In this document: positions 12,430 through 24,380 of the stretch, one piece after another
Layout: every line of letters begins with the position of its first letter
Position numbering within the stretch: the first letter of the stretch is position 1
NCBI RefSeq assembly: GCF_000264905.1
Contig: NW_006763149.1
Coordinates: 962,212 to 1,026,211, forward strand
DNA from: Stereum hirsutum FP-91666 SS1
Lineage: Eukaryota; Basidiomycota; Agaricomycetes; Russulales; Stereaceae
Direction of reading: 5' to 3'
DNA: 64,000 bases
Translations under genes and position numbers: made by a program
Notes under the pieces: generated by a model
Databases searched by the model: none
Told to the model about the DNA's origin: nothing
Seen by the model: only the letters and a program-made list of their open reading frames with translations

Positions 12430-13501
12430 GGTAGAGTACGGGTATGTGAAATAAGTGTAAAACGGGTGGGGACGAGGAAAGAAAGCAGCGGGTTAGAGAA
12501 AGCAAAGGGAGGTAGTGAGCGTGGCGGAGCGACGGGGGGTTGTATAGGAAACCCTCGTCGGAAAAGAGTGTGGACGAGTTGGCGTATGGAATAAAAGAAC
12601 ACGCACACAAAAGGGGGCAAAGTGCGGTCTTACTTATAGATAAACGTGAAAATGCGCAAGCCCCGTCGAACGAAACAACGAACGGCGAAACGGGAACGGG
12701 CAATACGCAAAACGCAGCGAGCAGAAAAAACACACGAATGAGCGCGAGCACGACGGGACGACGCAGCAGGCGCAACTCCCCCAAATCATGGCCTTCGCGG
12801 CAATCCCCGAACGTGGCCCGCTCGGGCCCAACCCGCTCTCGGCTACGCACGGACCCTCCCGCGTATCGTTCTCTTGCCATGGCGATACGTCGCAGCCGTC
12901 CCGATACGGGCACTCGAATTCTTGGAAAACATACGACCGGATGGTGGCACTTCCGCTACTGTGGCGTGCGGTAATTGTGTTCTGAAAATAGGGGAGGTCA
13001 GCTACTATGGTACCTCACCTTTGTTCGTGGTGCTGCTGTGGGCTGAGAAAGGCGCACAAAGGAGGCGATGGCGGTCCTAAATGCAATACACAAAGCAGGT
13101 ACTTTCACACCACCGGATCCTAATATTTCGTCTTGAGAAATGGATCGGTCACCGGAAGAAATGCATCTCGATCGGTTCGAACAGCACAGAATGGAAGTAT
13201 CTTTCTGGAAGGGATCTGCCCGAATAGCCCCGCCGACATGCTTGTGCTGGTATATGAGTTACTGTGGCGTGTCACGACAGTGTTCTACGCAGGCGCGCAG
13301 AAACTATCCATGTATGAGCCACAACAATTCAAAACTCATGGGACGAACACTCACGTCGCCTGAAGGCGTACAGCGGCGCATAGGAGTTTAGAGTGGCTAC
13401 GAAACGCACGTTCTAGTGCGCCACACAGCTTTCGGGGCAGCATGAAGGGATCGTGATATAAAACATACCTGACATACTGGACAGTAGTACCATGATGCAC
13501 A

Positions 13502-13780
13502 TACGTCGGATTTTCCTAGGTCCTCGACGGAAATGACACGATTCAAAAGTGCATATATTCAGGTCAAGGACCAAAGGGGCCACAACTCTGGTGGGTTCGT
13601 CGATGGCAAAAGAAAAGATATACTGAGCATAAGTACCGCCTATATGTCGGATCTTTTAGGTCCCAGACGCACAGAGCTCGCGGAAAAAAGCGCATATATT
13701 CAGATCCAGGACAAGGGGGCCACAACGCCGGTGGACTTGTGGATAGCGAAAGAGACGCGATACATATGGTTCAAAAAACG
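13502..13780. repeat. Diverged tandem duplication, period 141 bp, two copies
   Basis: The landmark gcatatattcag occurs at 13551 and again at 13692, and tMYgtcgga occurs at 13502 and 13643; both offsets are 141 bp. After the landmark the copies continue in parallel through a ggggccacaac core and a gatRgcRaaag segment, with a 1-bp indel. Identity looks like roughly 65-80% depending on the stretch. Confidence 0.7.
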
Positions 13781-15210
13781 CACCGGTGTGTACAGATCAA
13801 ATCGACTAGATTTTATGCTGCTTAGTTTCATAGCCGGGCGAATTGAGGTGATGCATGCTGCATCCTGCCTCAGGTGTCCTGCCACCCTAGGCCTTGGAGT
13901 GCGAGAGCAAGCCATGCATGCCAAGCTGAAGATAGTCTGCAATCAGAATAAAGCCCAGAAGTTCCATGATTCATAGATCTGGACAGAAAACGTACAAAGA
14001 AACTCACCTTCCGTCCGATACTTCCAAGTTAACGATCGCCCACTAGTACTCTAGAAGGGTGCTCGAATTCGCCGTTAGTGTGCTTACCCCTCGAGTCTTT
14101 GGATATGAGCCCATAAAACATGCCCATGTAGCATTACCTACAACTGATGAAGATCTATAGGACACGAGATAGTGTGAGAGCGAAGCCGCCGAAACATCGT
14201 GGACGGGTCGAGGTACGTACATGTTGGTGGGCCACACCGTGACGCAGTTGACCATGTTGTGAAACGATTGAAGCGGAGATCTAACAATGCGGCATCGCCC
14301 GGGCGTCACCATGAAGTCCGGAAGCAATTTGAATTGGAGAAACTCGATTTCTTGTCAATCTCGTCTTCGCTCGTGTTCTTGAACGAGTCTGTGATAAACA
14401 TCAGTCTGGCTTTTTGTCTCTGAGCTTTGGTTGTATAAAACAAGTCAGAAGATCAATACTGCGTTTGTTCAAGACTTGCGACGTCCTTTGTCTGAGGGCC
14501 CTTCATCGCTCATTTCCGGACCGATTTACTTATCTGTGGAACAATCGCCGCTTCCATTTATAGCTTACAACCAGTGAATGCTACAAAGGATAAAGCTGGT
14601 GAGGCCTCCCTCTGGCCATTATCCCCTAGAAACAGCTCTGGAGAATAGCGCAAATATTTTCGTATAGTTTTCTTCTATTATGGGGTTTTCTCTGTCTACT
14701 TTCACAGACTCGAATGTTAACTGTCCTCATGAACAGGCCCATTTTCTCACCAAATTCTCTCTGCGAACCCTCTCAGCTCGATAATATTGACTATAATATC
14801 AACAATAAGGATATTGTGCATTACCTTTCCGGTACTCTCAAGACACGCGAGCAGTCCCAACTCTCCGAATCGTCGTCGCCTTTTTTGCGGAGGGACATAG
14901 AAGCTGGGAGACTTTCAGTATTGAATTCCATTAGCAGCACTTCTGTCCGAATTCATGATGCGTATGTACTAGCATAGAAATGTGGCGAATCGCGATGATG
15001 AAGTAAATATGAATTGTGCTGTCTCACATACGTACTGTATACTTCTTGGAGAACTTTAGCTACTATTCGTGGTAAGTGGCGGGGAACATTAGAAGGGGAC
15101 CTAACTTGCAGTTATGCCCAAGGGTAAATATTTCAAACTGTCTTTCTTTTGTTCACGGCGCACGCCACAACTTTACGATCGTCACACCCACACGTGGGGT
15201 GACCTGGCGC

Positions 15211-15220
15211 GTTATAAATG
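15211..15220 (+). promoter_or_regulatory. TATA-like element of orphan gene B
   Basis: gttataaatg lies about 130 bp upstream of the ATG at 15348, with a C/T-rich stretch between them, as expected for a fungal core promoter. Confidence 0.4.
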
Positions 15221-15347
15221 AGTGCCGCGTCGGATTCTCGCGAACTTCGCCCGCCTAGCCTTCCTTCCTCTATACGTCCACCATCCCCTTAGCGTCTTGC
15301 TCAATTACTCCCCTTGATCTTTCCTTGAACTCTCCAAGGCTGTAACA

Positions 15348-18300
15348 ATGCCTAAGCCCAAGCCGGTACCCCCTCCACCGGATGATGAGCGGTATTTTGC
15401 GGTCTGGAATCCTTTCCCTCGCCTTGCGAACATGGAATTGCCTGGAGATCACCAGTCTTTCGCTCGCTGGTTCGCCTGTGTTCTAGGGACTCCAGAACCA
15501 TTTCATGCAATATTCCATAAACCCACCGTACGTATTTTTTTTGTTTTTGCCCGCTCGTTTATGATAGAAATCTCACGCTCGCCACTATATCTTCAATATT
15601 TACCATGGCCGTATGTTTGCGTTATACAGAGCCCTGGTATCGTGATTGTGGAAGTCGACAAGAAGTTTGAGAATGCGTACGGAGGGACCGGATGGAAAAG
15701 GATTCTCGGAGAGCACAAGTGGGCCAAGGTCTTGAGGAAACCCGACGCGGAGGAGAAAGATCTCGTCACTCGGATTTTCTTTTCGCATTACAGCAATGCT
15801 CACGAAGTCGAAAAGATCGGTGAGTGTCTTTGTCTATTCCTACGCCATTGTTGCTTTCATTGCATAATCTAATCGTCCCGTACATATCCGTGCACTCGAT
15901 AAATGAATCTCACGATGATCTAGGATGGAAACGAATCTTTGTCCAAGACGCCTGGTTCGAGGGCTGGCATCCCAACAATGAGTGAGTTCAACTCTATTCC
16001 CACTGTCTTTCTGTCTCCCATGCATGCCATGTTTGTCTTCCCTCGAAACGCACCTGCGATGATTTGCTTCCGGACGGTAGCGTCATCGAGAGGTTGATGT
16101 GGCGTTAAACGATAGAGATGATTCACCTTGATGGGTTTTACCTAATCCACTCAGTGATGTTCTATCTTTACGTTGCGTATCGTTGTGCAGATGCATGACC
16201 TGAGCAGTTCGCACGATAAATTGTATGGCGTCGATGAGACTAAACCTATCTCTGGACCTTTCGTGCTCACTCTTCTCTAGTATTAGTCAAACAACGCTAA
16301 CTTCTCTAACACCTGCCCACAGATACATCACTTTCCCATACCCCGAGACGAGCTATTGCGATACGCCCTCTCAGCATGAAGATCCCACGAACTATAAGCT
16401 ATGCCGCCCCCTGCCTGTCATGATACACCGTCCCCCCGTAAAGGCTGCGCCTCCTCCAGGTCAGAATGCCGTTCCCTGATTTTTTGATTCATGCATGTTC
16501 TTCTGCCTGTCAGAAAGAAGTGTTACATATGGGTTGGCGGCGTGTAACAGACGTGTGTTCGAGACCATATGACCCTGCACTTTTGGTGTCGTATTTCTCG
16601 TCATTTTCTCGCATGCTGACTCGTATTCGAATTTCGCTGGACCGTGTGCTGAAATATTTTATATTATGTTTTTGTCACCTTGCAGTCGGCTCTCCGGCCT
16701 ATTACGAACTCAAAGCGAAGGGGAAACGGCCAACTGGTCCGCCTGTCATTGACGCTCGGAGCGTTACACACGCTAGTCACCCCAACACTAAAATCGGTAA
16801 GGGGAAAAATAAGTCAACGGTCAATGGCGCTGCCTCCAACGCGAACAAGACGCCCGCCTCATCAGTTTGGGGAATCGACTTGGGCGAGAGCGTAAAGAAC
16901 GGCGGCGACAGTGGCAGCAGCGATCCTTGGGCCACAATGACGAAGGCGAATGGCAAAGCTTCCGCGGCTCCCACTTATTCTAGCAAGGGATGGGGTAATA
17001 TGCAGGCCAATGGATCTGGTAAAGCTCCAGCTCCAAAGAGTAAGTTCATCCCATTCTCATCACTCGCCACATCAGTTGATAGGTTCATGTTACAGCGAAC
17101 GCCACACCATCATCCTGTATGTCCCTCACAAGCGTTCTTCTCACAGTTATAACCACCGTACTCATAATTTTCCCAGGGACGAGCGGCCCTCCAGGTCTCT
17201 CGAAGCCTACATCCCACCCATTGACTCCACCTGGCCTCCCGCCCAAACCTCAGAACAAATCCCAATCCTTCTTATCTTCGTCTCCAGCCGCGTCATCTAA
17301 TAACACACGATCCACTTCGCCCCTCAACCTCGTCGCACCTACCCCCAACTGGGCCGACGAGGTGGAACTCGAGAGTATGATGAACGGAGGCGGAGGTAAT
17401 TCTGACGGAAGCCGTTCCCAATCCAGGTCTGCATCCGTCACCGGAAGCATTTATACGGGCAGCCGACCTCACTCGGTGTGGAATCCGTATGAGGGTGACG
17501 AGGACGACGATGTCGAAGGTCCGAGTGCGAATGCGGTGTTTACCGCTCCGTCGATTCATCCACAATCTTCGGTGACCCCATTCAGCGATCACGATCTTCC
17601 GTCGCAGGGCGGCATTTCTGTCCTAGGTGGCCCTCGCGATGAGCAGGATTGGGAAGACAGCGCCAGTGTTGTGGGGCAGAATGACGGGAAGAAGGATGAA
17701 TGGGTATGCAGCATCCATGGGCCCATACTCTGTACAAAGGGGATATGTCAGGAATATACGAAGGAGAAGAGGAGGAAAGAGAGGGAACAGAAGGATAAAG
17801 AGAGGGCGGCATCCATGGCTTCCAACACCGGTAAAAGGGGGAGGAATAGAAAGAAGGGTGGTGCCACAGGTGCATCGACCTCGGGAGGTGAATTGGGAAG
17901 GAATGGTGGGAGTAACGTTGCGAGTGATGATAACTTGCAGAGGGCTGGCAGTCGAAGTAAGTGCTGTTCGGATCCTGACGTCTTTGTGCGTTCTGACGGG
18001 TTGTTTGTCCACGCTGCAGCCGGGAGCGTTAACTCTCGCACTACAACCAATGGACCCACCGCTTCATCTACTGCTAGAACTCCTTCTCCTGATGAGGAAC
18101 TCCAATCCAACATTTCATCTCTTTCGAAGAACCCACCTGCACCTCGATCATCCGCCTCCTCCCAATCTCCCTCCCAATCCGACGGCGGTGGCTCCGACGC
18201 TTCTACCCCGGTCACCTCGACCCAAGGACAAGACGACAACAAGGACGACGGCGACTCTTGGTCCCGCTTCGGTATCGACGAAGAGGACGAGGAAGAAGAT

Positions 18301-19248
18301 GAGGCCGAGTTCGGTGTGCCTACTGCAACTAACGTCGTCGTCATGCGCGCTGTGGTGGACGAGGGCGCTACGCCAATGATGAACAATGGCTGGGAAGATA
18401 TGCAATCCGCTGATGAATCGCCCGCGGCTCCATCGAACACGGCCAAGCAGGATGATCCGTGGGGAGATACCCCGACGAAGACCGTGAAGGGGACGACCAC
18501 TGCTACGACCACCATTCCGGCTATCTGGCCTTCGCGTGATCGAACAACGATTCTGAACCCCGGAGCACCGACATACAAGCCTTGGACTGCCCCTTACGCT
18601 TCTTCATCTCCCAAGGACTCTCCCCCTCTACCTTCTTCAATCTATAACGGGCCGACCCCTACAAAAAACTCTTGGAACACCCAAAAGAAAGTAGGGCCGG
18701 TGAAACAGGAGGGTGCGGATTGGAAGAGTGGACCGAGGAAGGTTTGGGATACCGGGTCTGCGGTGGGTAGAAGTCTCGTTAACGGGAACGCGAACAGCAA
18801 TGGGGATGAGAACGATGGCTGGGGTCATGTTTCGAAAGGACCTTGGGACGACCCGGATCCAGTTCCATCCGGTGGCCAGGGTCGCTCGAAGGGTGTGGGT
18901 GGCTGGAACGCTCCCGTTGCCAGTGGTGGCTCGAAGCAGAGAGTAGACGATGGACGGGGTGCGGGTAGTTCTAGTAGCGGAGGGAGTGGTGGAGGTGGTT
19001 GGAAGACTCAGGCCAGAGTTGGAGGTGGGAATGGCGGGAGCAACGGTGGCGGTGGCAAGGGGAAGAAGTCGAAAGAAAAAGGACAGGGTGGCAATGGAGG
19101 TGGTGGCGGTGGCGGTAGTAGCGGAAACGCTCCTGGCGGCGGGCGAAACGTACCCGGGTCCTCGGGCTGGTCGAACCCCAACAATAACTCTAACAACGCT
19201 CCTAAGCCCAAGGGCTGGCAGGACAACGTCAGCGTCGGACCTTGGTAA
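15348..19248 (+). CDS. Orphan gene B: conserved fungal protein of unknown function, paralogue of gene A
   Basis: Function unknown. Proposed exons: 15348-15527, 15630-15819, 15924-15981, 16323-16459, 16686-17039, 17096-17116 (21-nt microexon), 17177-17956 and 18020-19248, giving 982 residues. The N-terminal ~190-residue domain matches gene A (FAVWNPFP, FARWFACVLGT, HKPTSPGIVIVEV, LGEHKW, IFFSHY, WFEGW). The remainder is disordered: SGPPGL near 315, then a Cys/His cluster (CSIHG, then C-x4-C, near residues 491-504) followed by a KRRKEREQKDKER basic helix, an acidic patch (EEDEEEDEAE), repeated W/G/N motifs and a glycine-rich tail ending SVGPW. The paired WG/GW motifs are suggestive of Argonaute- or adaptor-binding linkers, but that is speculation. 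B is longer than A in the disordered part. Confidence 0.78.
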
Positions 19249-20330
19249 TTCTCAGTTCAGGCTATGATCGTCGTTTCATCTTCGTCCCTTGTACTCTATA
19301 TGAACTCCTCGCTTTCTTCACTCAACATGCTGTCTCCTCTGGTATAGCTCCATCTATGCTTCCTCGTTCATGAAAACAAACTCGTATTCATATTTCTTGT
19401 CCATCCATAACCCGTAAATACTTCACATTCAGTTGTCACATTGCTTTCTACAAACGCTCATCGCCTCTCGCTATGTTTGTTTTGTCCTCGCTATCGTGTC
19501 TCTTGCTATGCTTCCCATCATACTTGTGCTTTTGTGTACGATATCGTTCTATGTGTGCATCTCGTAAACACCCGTGTATCTCCATCACCATACTCGAATG
19601 AACAATTGGCGTCCCGGGTTCTGATGCGTTGAACTGACAGTAAAGGGGCGATGATTGTGAGCCCGTCATACCGCAATCTTCGCGAACAAATGGACACAAA
19701 GATAGAAAAAGAATGTCATATATGTACGCAGCACGAACACAGAACACAACACATGCGACCACGTCTCGAAGTACTCCACTTAAGATAGACACCCAACCGA
19801 CAAGACAAAGACGAGGTCCATGGAGATACAAACCTACACTACAAAGAAAGTCGAACCATCGCACGAGCGCACAAGCAGAAAAAGAAACACGAGCAGGGGG
19901 AGAAATGAGAGACAGGCTGATGGAGACAAAAACAGGCAATCACAGTCGGAGCGAGTAAAGATAGGAAGGCTCCATCATTAGATATATAGGTCCTTCCGGA
20001 GAGGATAGGAGAAGGGAGACTGAGGGAATGAGAGAGGGCATAGACCGTTGACATCGAGAGCTAGAGACGAGTCTGTTCAAATTCGGCAAGCCAACAACAA
20101 GATTTGAAACAGACATGGGAGGGAAAACAATCAGTATGGTGAATTGATAAATAAGTATGAAAAGAGGAAGCACGGGAGGAAACAAACGGACATACGAGCC
20201 GCAGGAACATGAACAAAAACAAACAGACTCAGATCAAAATGAGATAGCGAGAACGTGGCCAAGGCGAGAACAAAGACAGGACGGGAGGACAGACGAGCGT
20301 GAGTGTGCAAAGAGCTAGGCGGCTACATAC
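19249..20330. other. Convergent 3' spacer between gene B and the Cdc15-type gene
   Basis: No gene seen. From about 19630 to 20330 the plus strand is A/G-rich, so the 3' UTR of the minus-strand Cdc15-type transcript would be C/U-rich, as downstream of the RRM gene. Confidence 0.55.
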
Positions 20331-23300
20331 TCAGAACAACTTGACAAAGTTGCTCGGGAAGATGTGTTTCCCAGGCACCCTTCTTGCCTCATCCATCAAC
20401 TCGCCACTCCACCACCCATCCTCTGGCGTAGACGTAACCGCGATGACATCTCCAGCCTGGAACGAGAACTCCTCCGGAATCGTCGCTGTGTAGTCGTACA
20501 AAGCCTGGACTGCACAAAACGCGAAATATGAGCAACGACGATCGTCGACAACAAAGAGAAAGTATATCGGAAATAAGGACACACCATAGAACAACACGCC
20601 CCTCCCATCCTCCGTATACTGCCTCGTCGGAGGCGGCATCACACTCTTCTGCTGATGCTCCGGCTGCCTCAACGCAATAGGCTGCGGCTGCGGCGACGGA
20701 CTCCTCTGCATATGATGCAGCCCCTGCCCTTGCATCTGCATTGGCCCCGGACTGATCGCCCTCCCACCACCATACCCACCGCCCGGAGGACCACCGTACC
20801 CCGACTGTGACGACCCATAGCTGTGGTGCGCCGGTCGCTGCTGTTGCTGCTGAGCGCTCGAATAATAATCGCTTCCAGGACCAGGCGAAACGGACATCGA
20901 CTGTCCTCTCTGCAGTCCCAGGCCGTTCGAGTACGGCTGCTGTGCCTGTGGTTGTGGTTGTTGCTGTTGTGGCGGAGGATGGAATACAGGTTGACCGACG
21001 GGCGAAGTAGCGGTTGCGTATGGGTGACTTGGCGGGGGAGCGTATACCGGCGACTGTGCGGGCGGAGGTTGCATATACGAAGGCTGCTGTCCCCCTTGCG
21101 AGCCGAACCCATGACTCTGCCTCTGCTGAACGACGGCGCTCCCGTATCCGCCAGCCGACTGAGAAGGCGGTGGCTGTTGCTGTTGTCCGTAATTGACCGA
21201 AGTCTGCCTCTGCATGCTTTGTCTCCTCTGGACTGCATTCGCGCTCTGAACGGGACCGGGGAGAGCGAGCTGTTGCTGTGGTTGCGGAAGTTGTTGTTGC
21301 TGCTGCTGTTGGTACGAATGTGACGGTGGAAGCTGTTGCTGTGACTGGAACGGAGGCGAAACCCTCTGTTGCTGCAGATGCTGCTGTTCGCGCTGTTGAC
21401 GCTGTTGTGCCATATACTGATCGGCCATCGAGTCCATCGCGACCTTGCCCGTTGGGTCCAATGCGATCCCGACGCTGTTCGGACTAACAGCCCTCTGGAA
21501 CCCACTCTGCTGCTGTCCCTGTGAAATGCCCAATCCCTGACCTCCGCCACCACCGTACCCAAAGTCGCCACTCGGAGACGGACTGACGCTCCTGGTCGAA
21601 GACGCACGCTGCCCAGGCATCGGTCCGATTGAAGGACTCCTGCTCCTCCCGTTCGCTCCGATACCTGCATGACCCTCCCTACTGACCGGTCTGTCCAGAT
21701 TCTGGCTAATCGGCCTCTGAACAAGATCCTGACTGTGTCGCGACAGAGGCTGCATAGGCTGCTGTTGCTGTTGCTGCTGCTGTTGTTGTTGCTGGGGCGC
21801 TCCGTTCCACGAAGGCGGCCTACTATTTGAAACGCTCCGTCGTCTCATATCCCTCTCCTCCGGCAAACTCTGCTCATACGTCTGTAACACAGCAGGACGA
21901 GAGACAGGCGAAGGAGGTTTCATGAACGATGCGGTTGGAGGGTTATTGTTATTCCCAGGAGAGACCGGTCTGCTCGAGCCGCCAGTCGAACCACCGGGAT
22001 AAGCACCAACGACGAGGTCCGCAGATTTACGATAGTCCGATTGACGATGGTGGTGGTTGGGCGAAGGAGCCGACTGTGGTGCGATTCCGAGGCCTTTGGA
22101 GGGTGAGACGGCACCGGAGGACGAAGCCATACTGTCCATCGTGCCCTTTCGCGTTCCAGCCCGACCGACCGAAGCACCACCAGCGCTATTCCTCAGGTTC
22201 GCCATCTGCTGATAGAACGGGTCAGATTCGTCGCCCACGCCCGCCGAAGCCCCCGGAGGCGGCCTGTTCTGATTCCGCCCGCCGCTCTGCGGGTCCTTCG
22301 AGAGGTCGACTTCGTATGCGTTATCGCCGACTTTGAGCATCGTCTTGTGCGTGGTGGGATTGACCATGTTCGGAGCCTCGTTCGCACCGTGACCGGTGCC
22401 AGGTCTCGAGGACGACTGTCCGTTCGTCATCGCTCCATTCGTTTGTGACTGCGAATACGTCGACTGATGGCCCCTCGTGCTCCCTCTGCTCTGCGTTTGC
22501 GAACGATTCAAGCCGGGATCGGGAACCGAGTTACGACCAAGGGCACCGATTCCGGCCGTATTCACCAGCGGTTCGGATATCTCTTCTTGCGAGGGCGAAG
22601 GAGCGTTCGGTGGCGCCGCAGATCGAGGGGGACGCTGTGTGGAACGAGCGAACATCGCGGGTCGGGTGGTGATCTTGTTGTTGGATCCGGGGAGAGGAGC
22701 GCCGTCGGCTTGGGAGTAGTTGACAAATTGAGGAGGTTCGGGGATCGAGTTTCCGGTACCGTAGTCGCGGACGAAGTTCTCCTGGTCTTTCTCGGGCTCG
22801 AACTGCTCCAGTGAGAGCCGGAGACGTTCGCATGACTATCAATGTATTTCAGCAAAGTCGGTTCGATTTCGACGAGAAGCATGAAACGCACCTCATCATC
22901 CGAGACGCACACGATCGAGATGGCGTTGGCGTAAGCCCATACGTTATCCTTCATGAACTCCATCCTCTCCTCCTCCAGATCTTGACAACTATCACAAAAC
23001 ATCTTCCAGTCCTGCTCCCATTTCCCCACCGTGTCCGCCAGCGCCCTACTGAAATTCGCAAAATCTCTCTCGTTCGCCTGCACCGTCTGCTGCGTGCGGT
23101 CCAATCTCATCTGCAGCTTCTCGAGGTCCTTGCCCTGCACGAGCGTGCTCTGCGCCGTGTACGAGTTGATCCGCAGACAGTCCTGCTCGTACTTCTCCCG
23201 AGCCTTAGCGACGTGCGCTTCCTGCGCCTGCTTCACCTTGAACTGCTTCTCGATCTGCGCCTGGAATTGTTTGCGGTGTTGAGTCTGTCGCGCGACGAAG

Positions 23301-24380
23301 GCGGTGGCGGGGGCTTCGAGCTCGTTTTTGATCTGTTGGGCGAGTTGGAGGTGGAAGCTTGACTGTTTCTCTGTCTCTGCGCGCAGTGTTTCGAGCGAAT
23401 TTCGGAGTTCACTATATACGAAAACATGCGTGATCAGTGGCGTGACTCTATATGACCGTCACTCTAAGCTGGATAGGCGCTTCTGACATCAGTGGCAAGT
23501 TGATCTCCACTGGTTGTGAACACGATGTGATGAATAAGGCACAGACAAGCCTCTGAAAGTGCGCTCATCGTAATGATGCAGATGTGGATATCTACACACC
23601 GAGTGCCTCAGCGGAAGTAGACGACTTCGATGGTGAGCTCGTTAGTTCATGGTAAGACCTCACGGCCCGACAAATTTCTGACCATCAACTTCAGAGGGGA
23701 CAGAAGAAAGATATGAGATATCAACAGTGTATCGCTTAGGTTTCCCTGCTTGATGTGATAGGAGGCACAGCCCGCCATAATTGCGCCCCGAGCCCATGGG
23801 TTAGGCGGCAGTGTCGAGAGCTGGGAGTCGTGGGTTGTATCGACGAAATTCTACGCCTACTCCGGGTGGCAAATAGTGCAAGCGCAATGCCTACTCCCAT
23901 TCCATTCGGCATAGTTGACCACCACGCACGGAATGCTAACAATTCCGTTCCCCGAGCAACAATAACGGTGCAGATACGCACGGATCGTATAGCCGAGCGC
24001 AAAGGCGGTCCTAGGGGCACGTTCAAAGCGAAGGATGGCGATAACTCACCCAATCTCGTCCCTGCCGACGACTTGCTTCGAGAGCTTTGCAAGACGCTTT
24101 GCATAGTCCTCCTCGATAAGTGCTCTGTTACAGACATAGCTTTGAGCAAATTATCGCATGAATTAGAGTGAGTACCAGCGCACCTTTCCTTCCAAAAGCC
24201 TCTGATTTCCTCCGTCGTCCTCCCTCCGCCCCTCATGCGTGCAAAGAGTACGTCAACACCGCCGTCAGCGATTCCCCAGAACGAGTTACAGAAGTCCAGT
24301 GAACGCGCATTGGGGTCTGGAGAAGAAGCCCTAGCATATTTGGAGAGAGACGTCGTCGATGGCTGCCGTCGAGCAGACAT
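20331..24380 (-). CDS. cdc15: F-BAR and SH3 domain protein, Cdc15/Imp2 type
   Basis: Membrane-bending scaffold expected at the septum or actomyosin ring. Proposed exons: 24380-24184, 24124-24050, 23411-22892, 22835-20585 and 20509-20331, giving 1,073 residues. The F-BAR domain (about residues 28-265) starts at FCNSFWG and contains EEDYAKRLAKLSKQ, then ELRNSLETLRAETEKQ and a long helical stretch. The middle ~700 residues are disordered, rich in S/P/Q, with glutamine runs up to about 12. The C-terminal SH3 domain (last ~58 residues) has ALYDYTA, GWWSGEL and FPSNFV. The domain order is that of Cdc15/Imp2/Hof1, and the GVLFYVQALYDY join is typical. The start at 24380 (MSARRQPS) is the first ATG in frame before the F-BAR. 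Intron 2 is 638 nt. Orthology to Cdc15 rather than Imp2 cannot be settled here. Confidence 0.9.

Larger units (their letters stand above)
12430..15347. other. Divergent intergenic region between the RRM gene and orphan gene B
   Basis: Contains the 5' leader and promoter of the RRM gene (roughly 12430-13000), a long stretch with no recognisable gene, a decayed 141-bp tandem duplication (13502-13780) and the gene B promoter. The open frame at 13533-13976 crosses that duplication but matches no motif I know, and a 1-bp indel between the copies argues against coding. Confidence 0.55.

Noticed and set aside
13533..13976. 147-codon plus-strand frame across the 141-bp repeats as a repeat protein gene
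   Set aside because: The 1-bp indel between copies changes the frame of the second unit, so the protein does not repeat as the DNA does; no family motif.
17748..18578. Minus-strand open frame of 276 codons antisense to gene B
   Set aside because: It lies wholly over gene B exons and reflects their biased codons; no family motif.
20669..21724. 351-codon frame on the same strand inside the Cdc15-type gene, alternative frame
   Set aside because: It arises from the Q/S/P-rich repeats read out of frame; the main frame links the F-BAR and SH3 domains.
23755..24171. Plus-strand frame of 138 codons over the long F-BAR intron and exon 2
   Set aside because: It covers antisense of a conserved exon (YAKRLAKL) and has no motifs.
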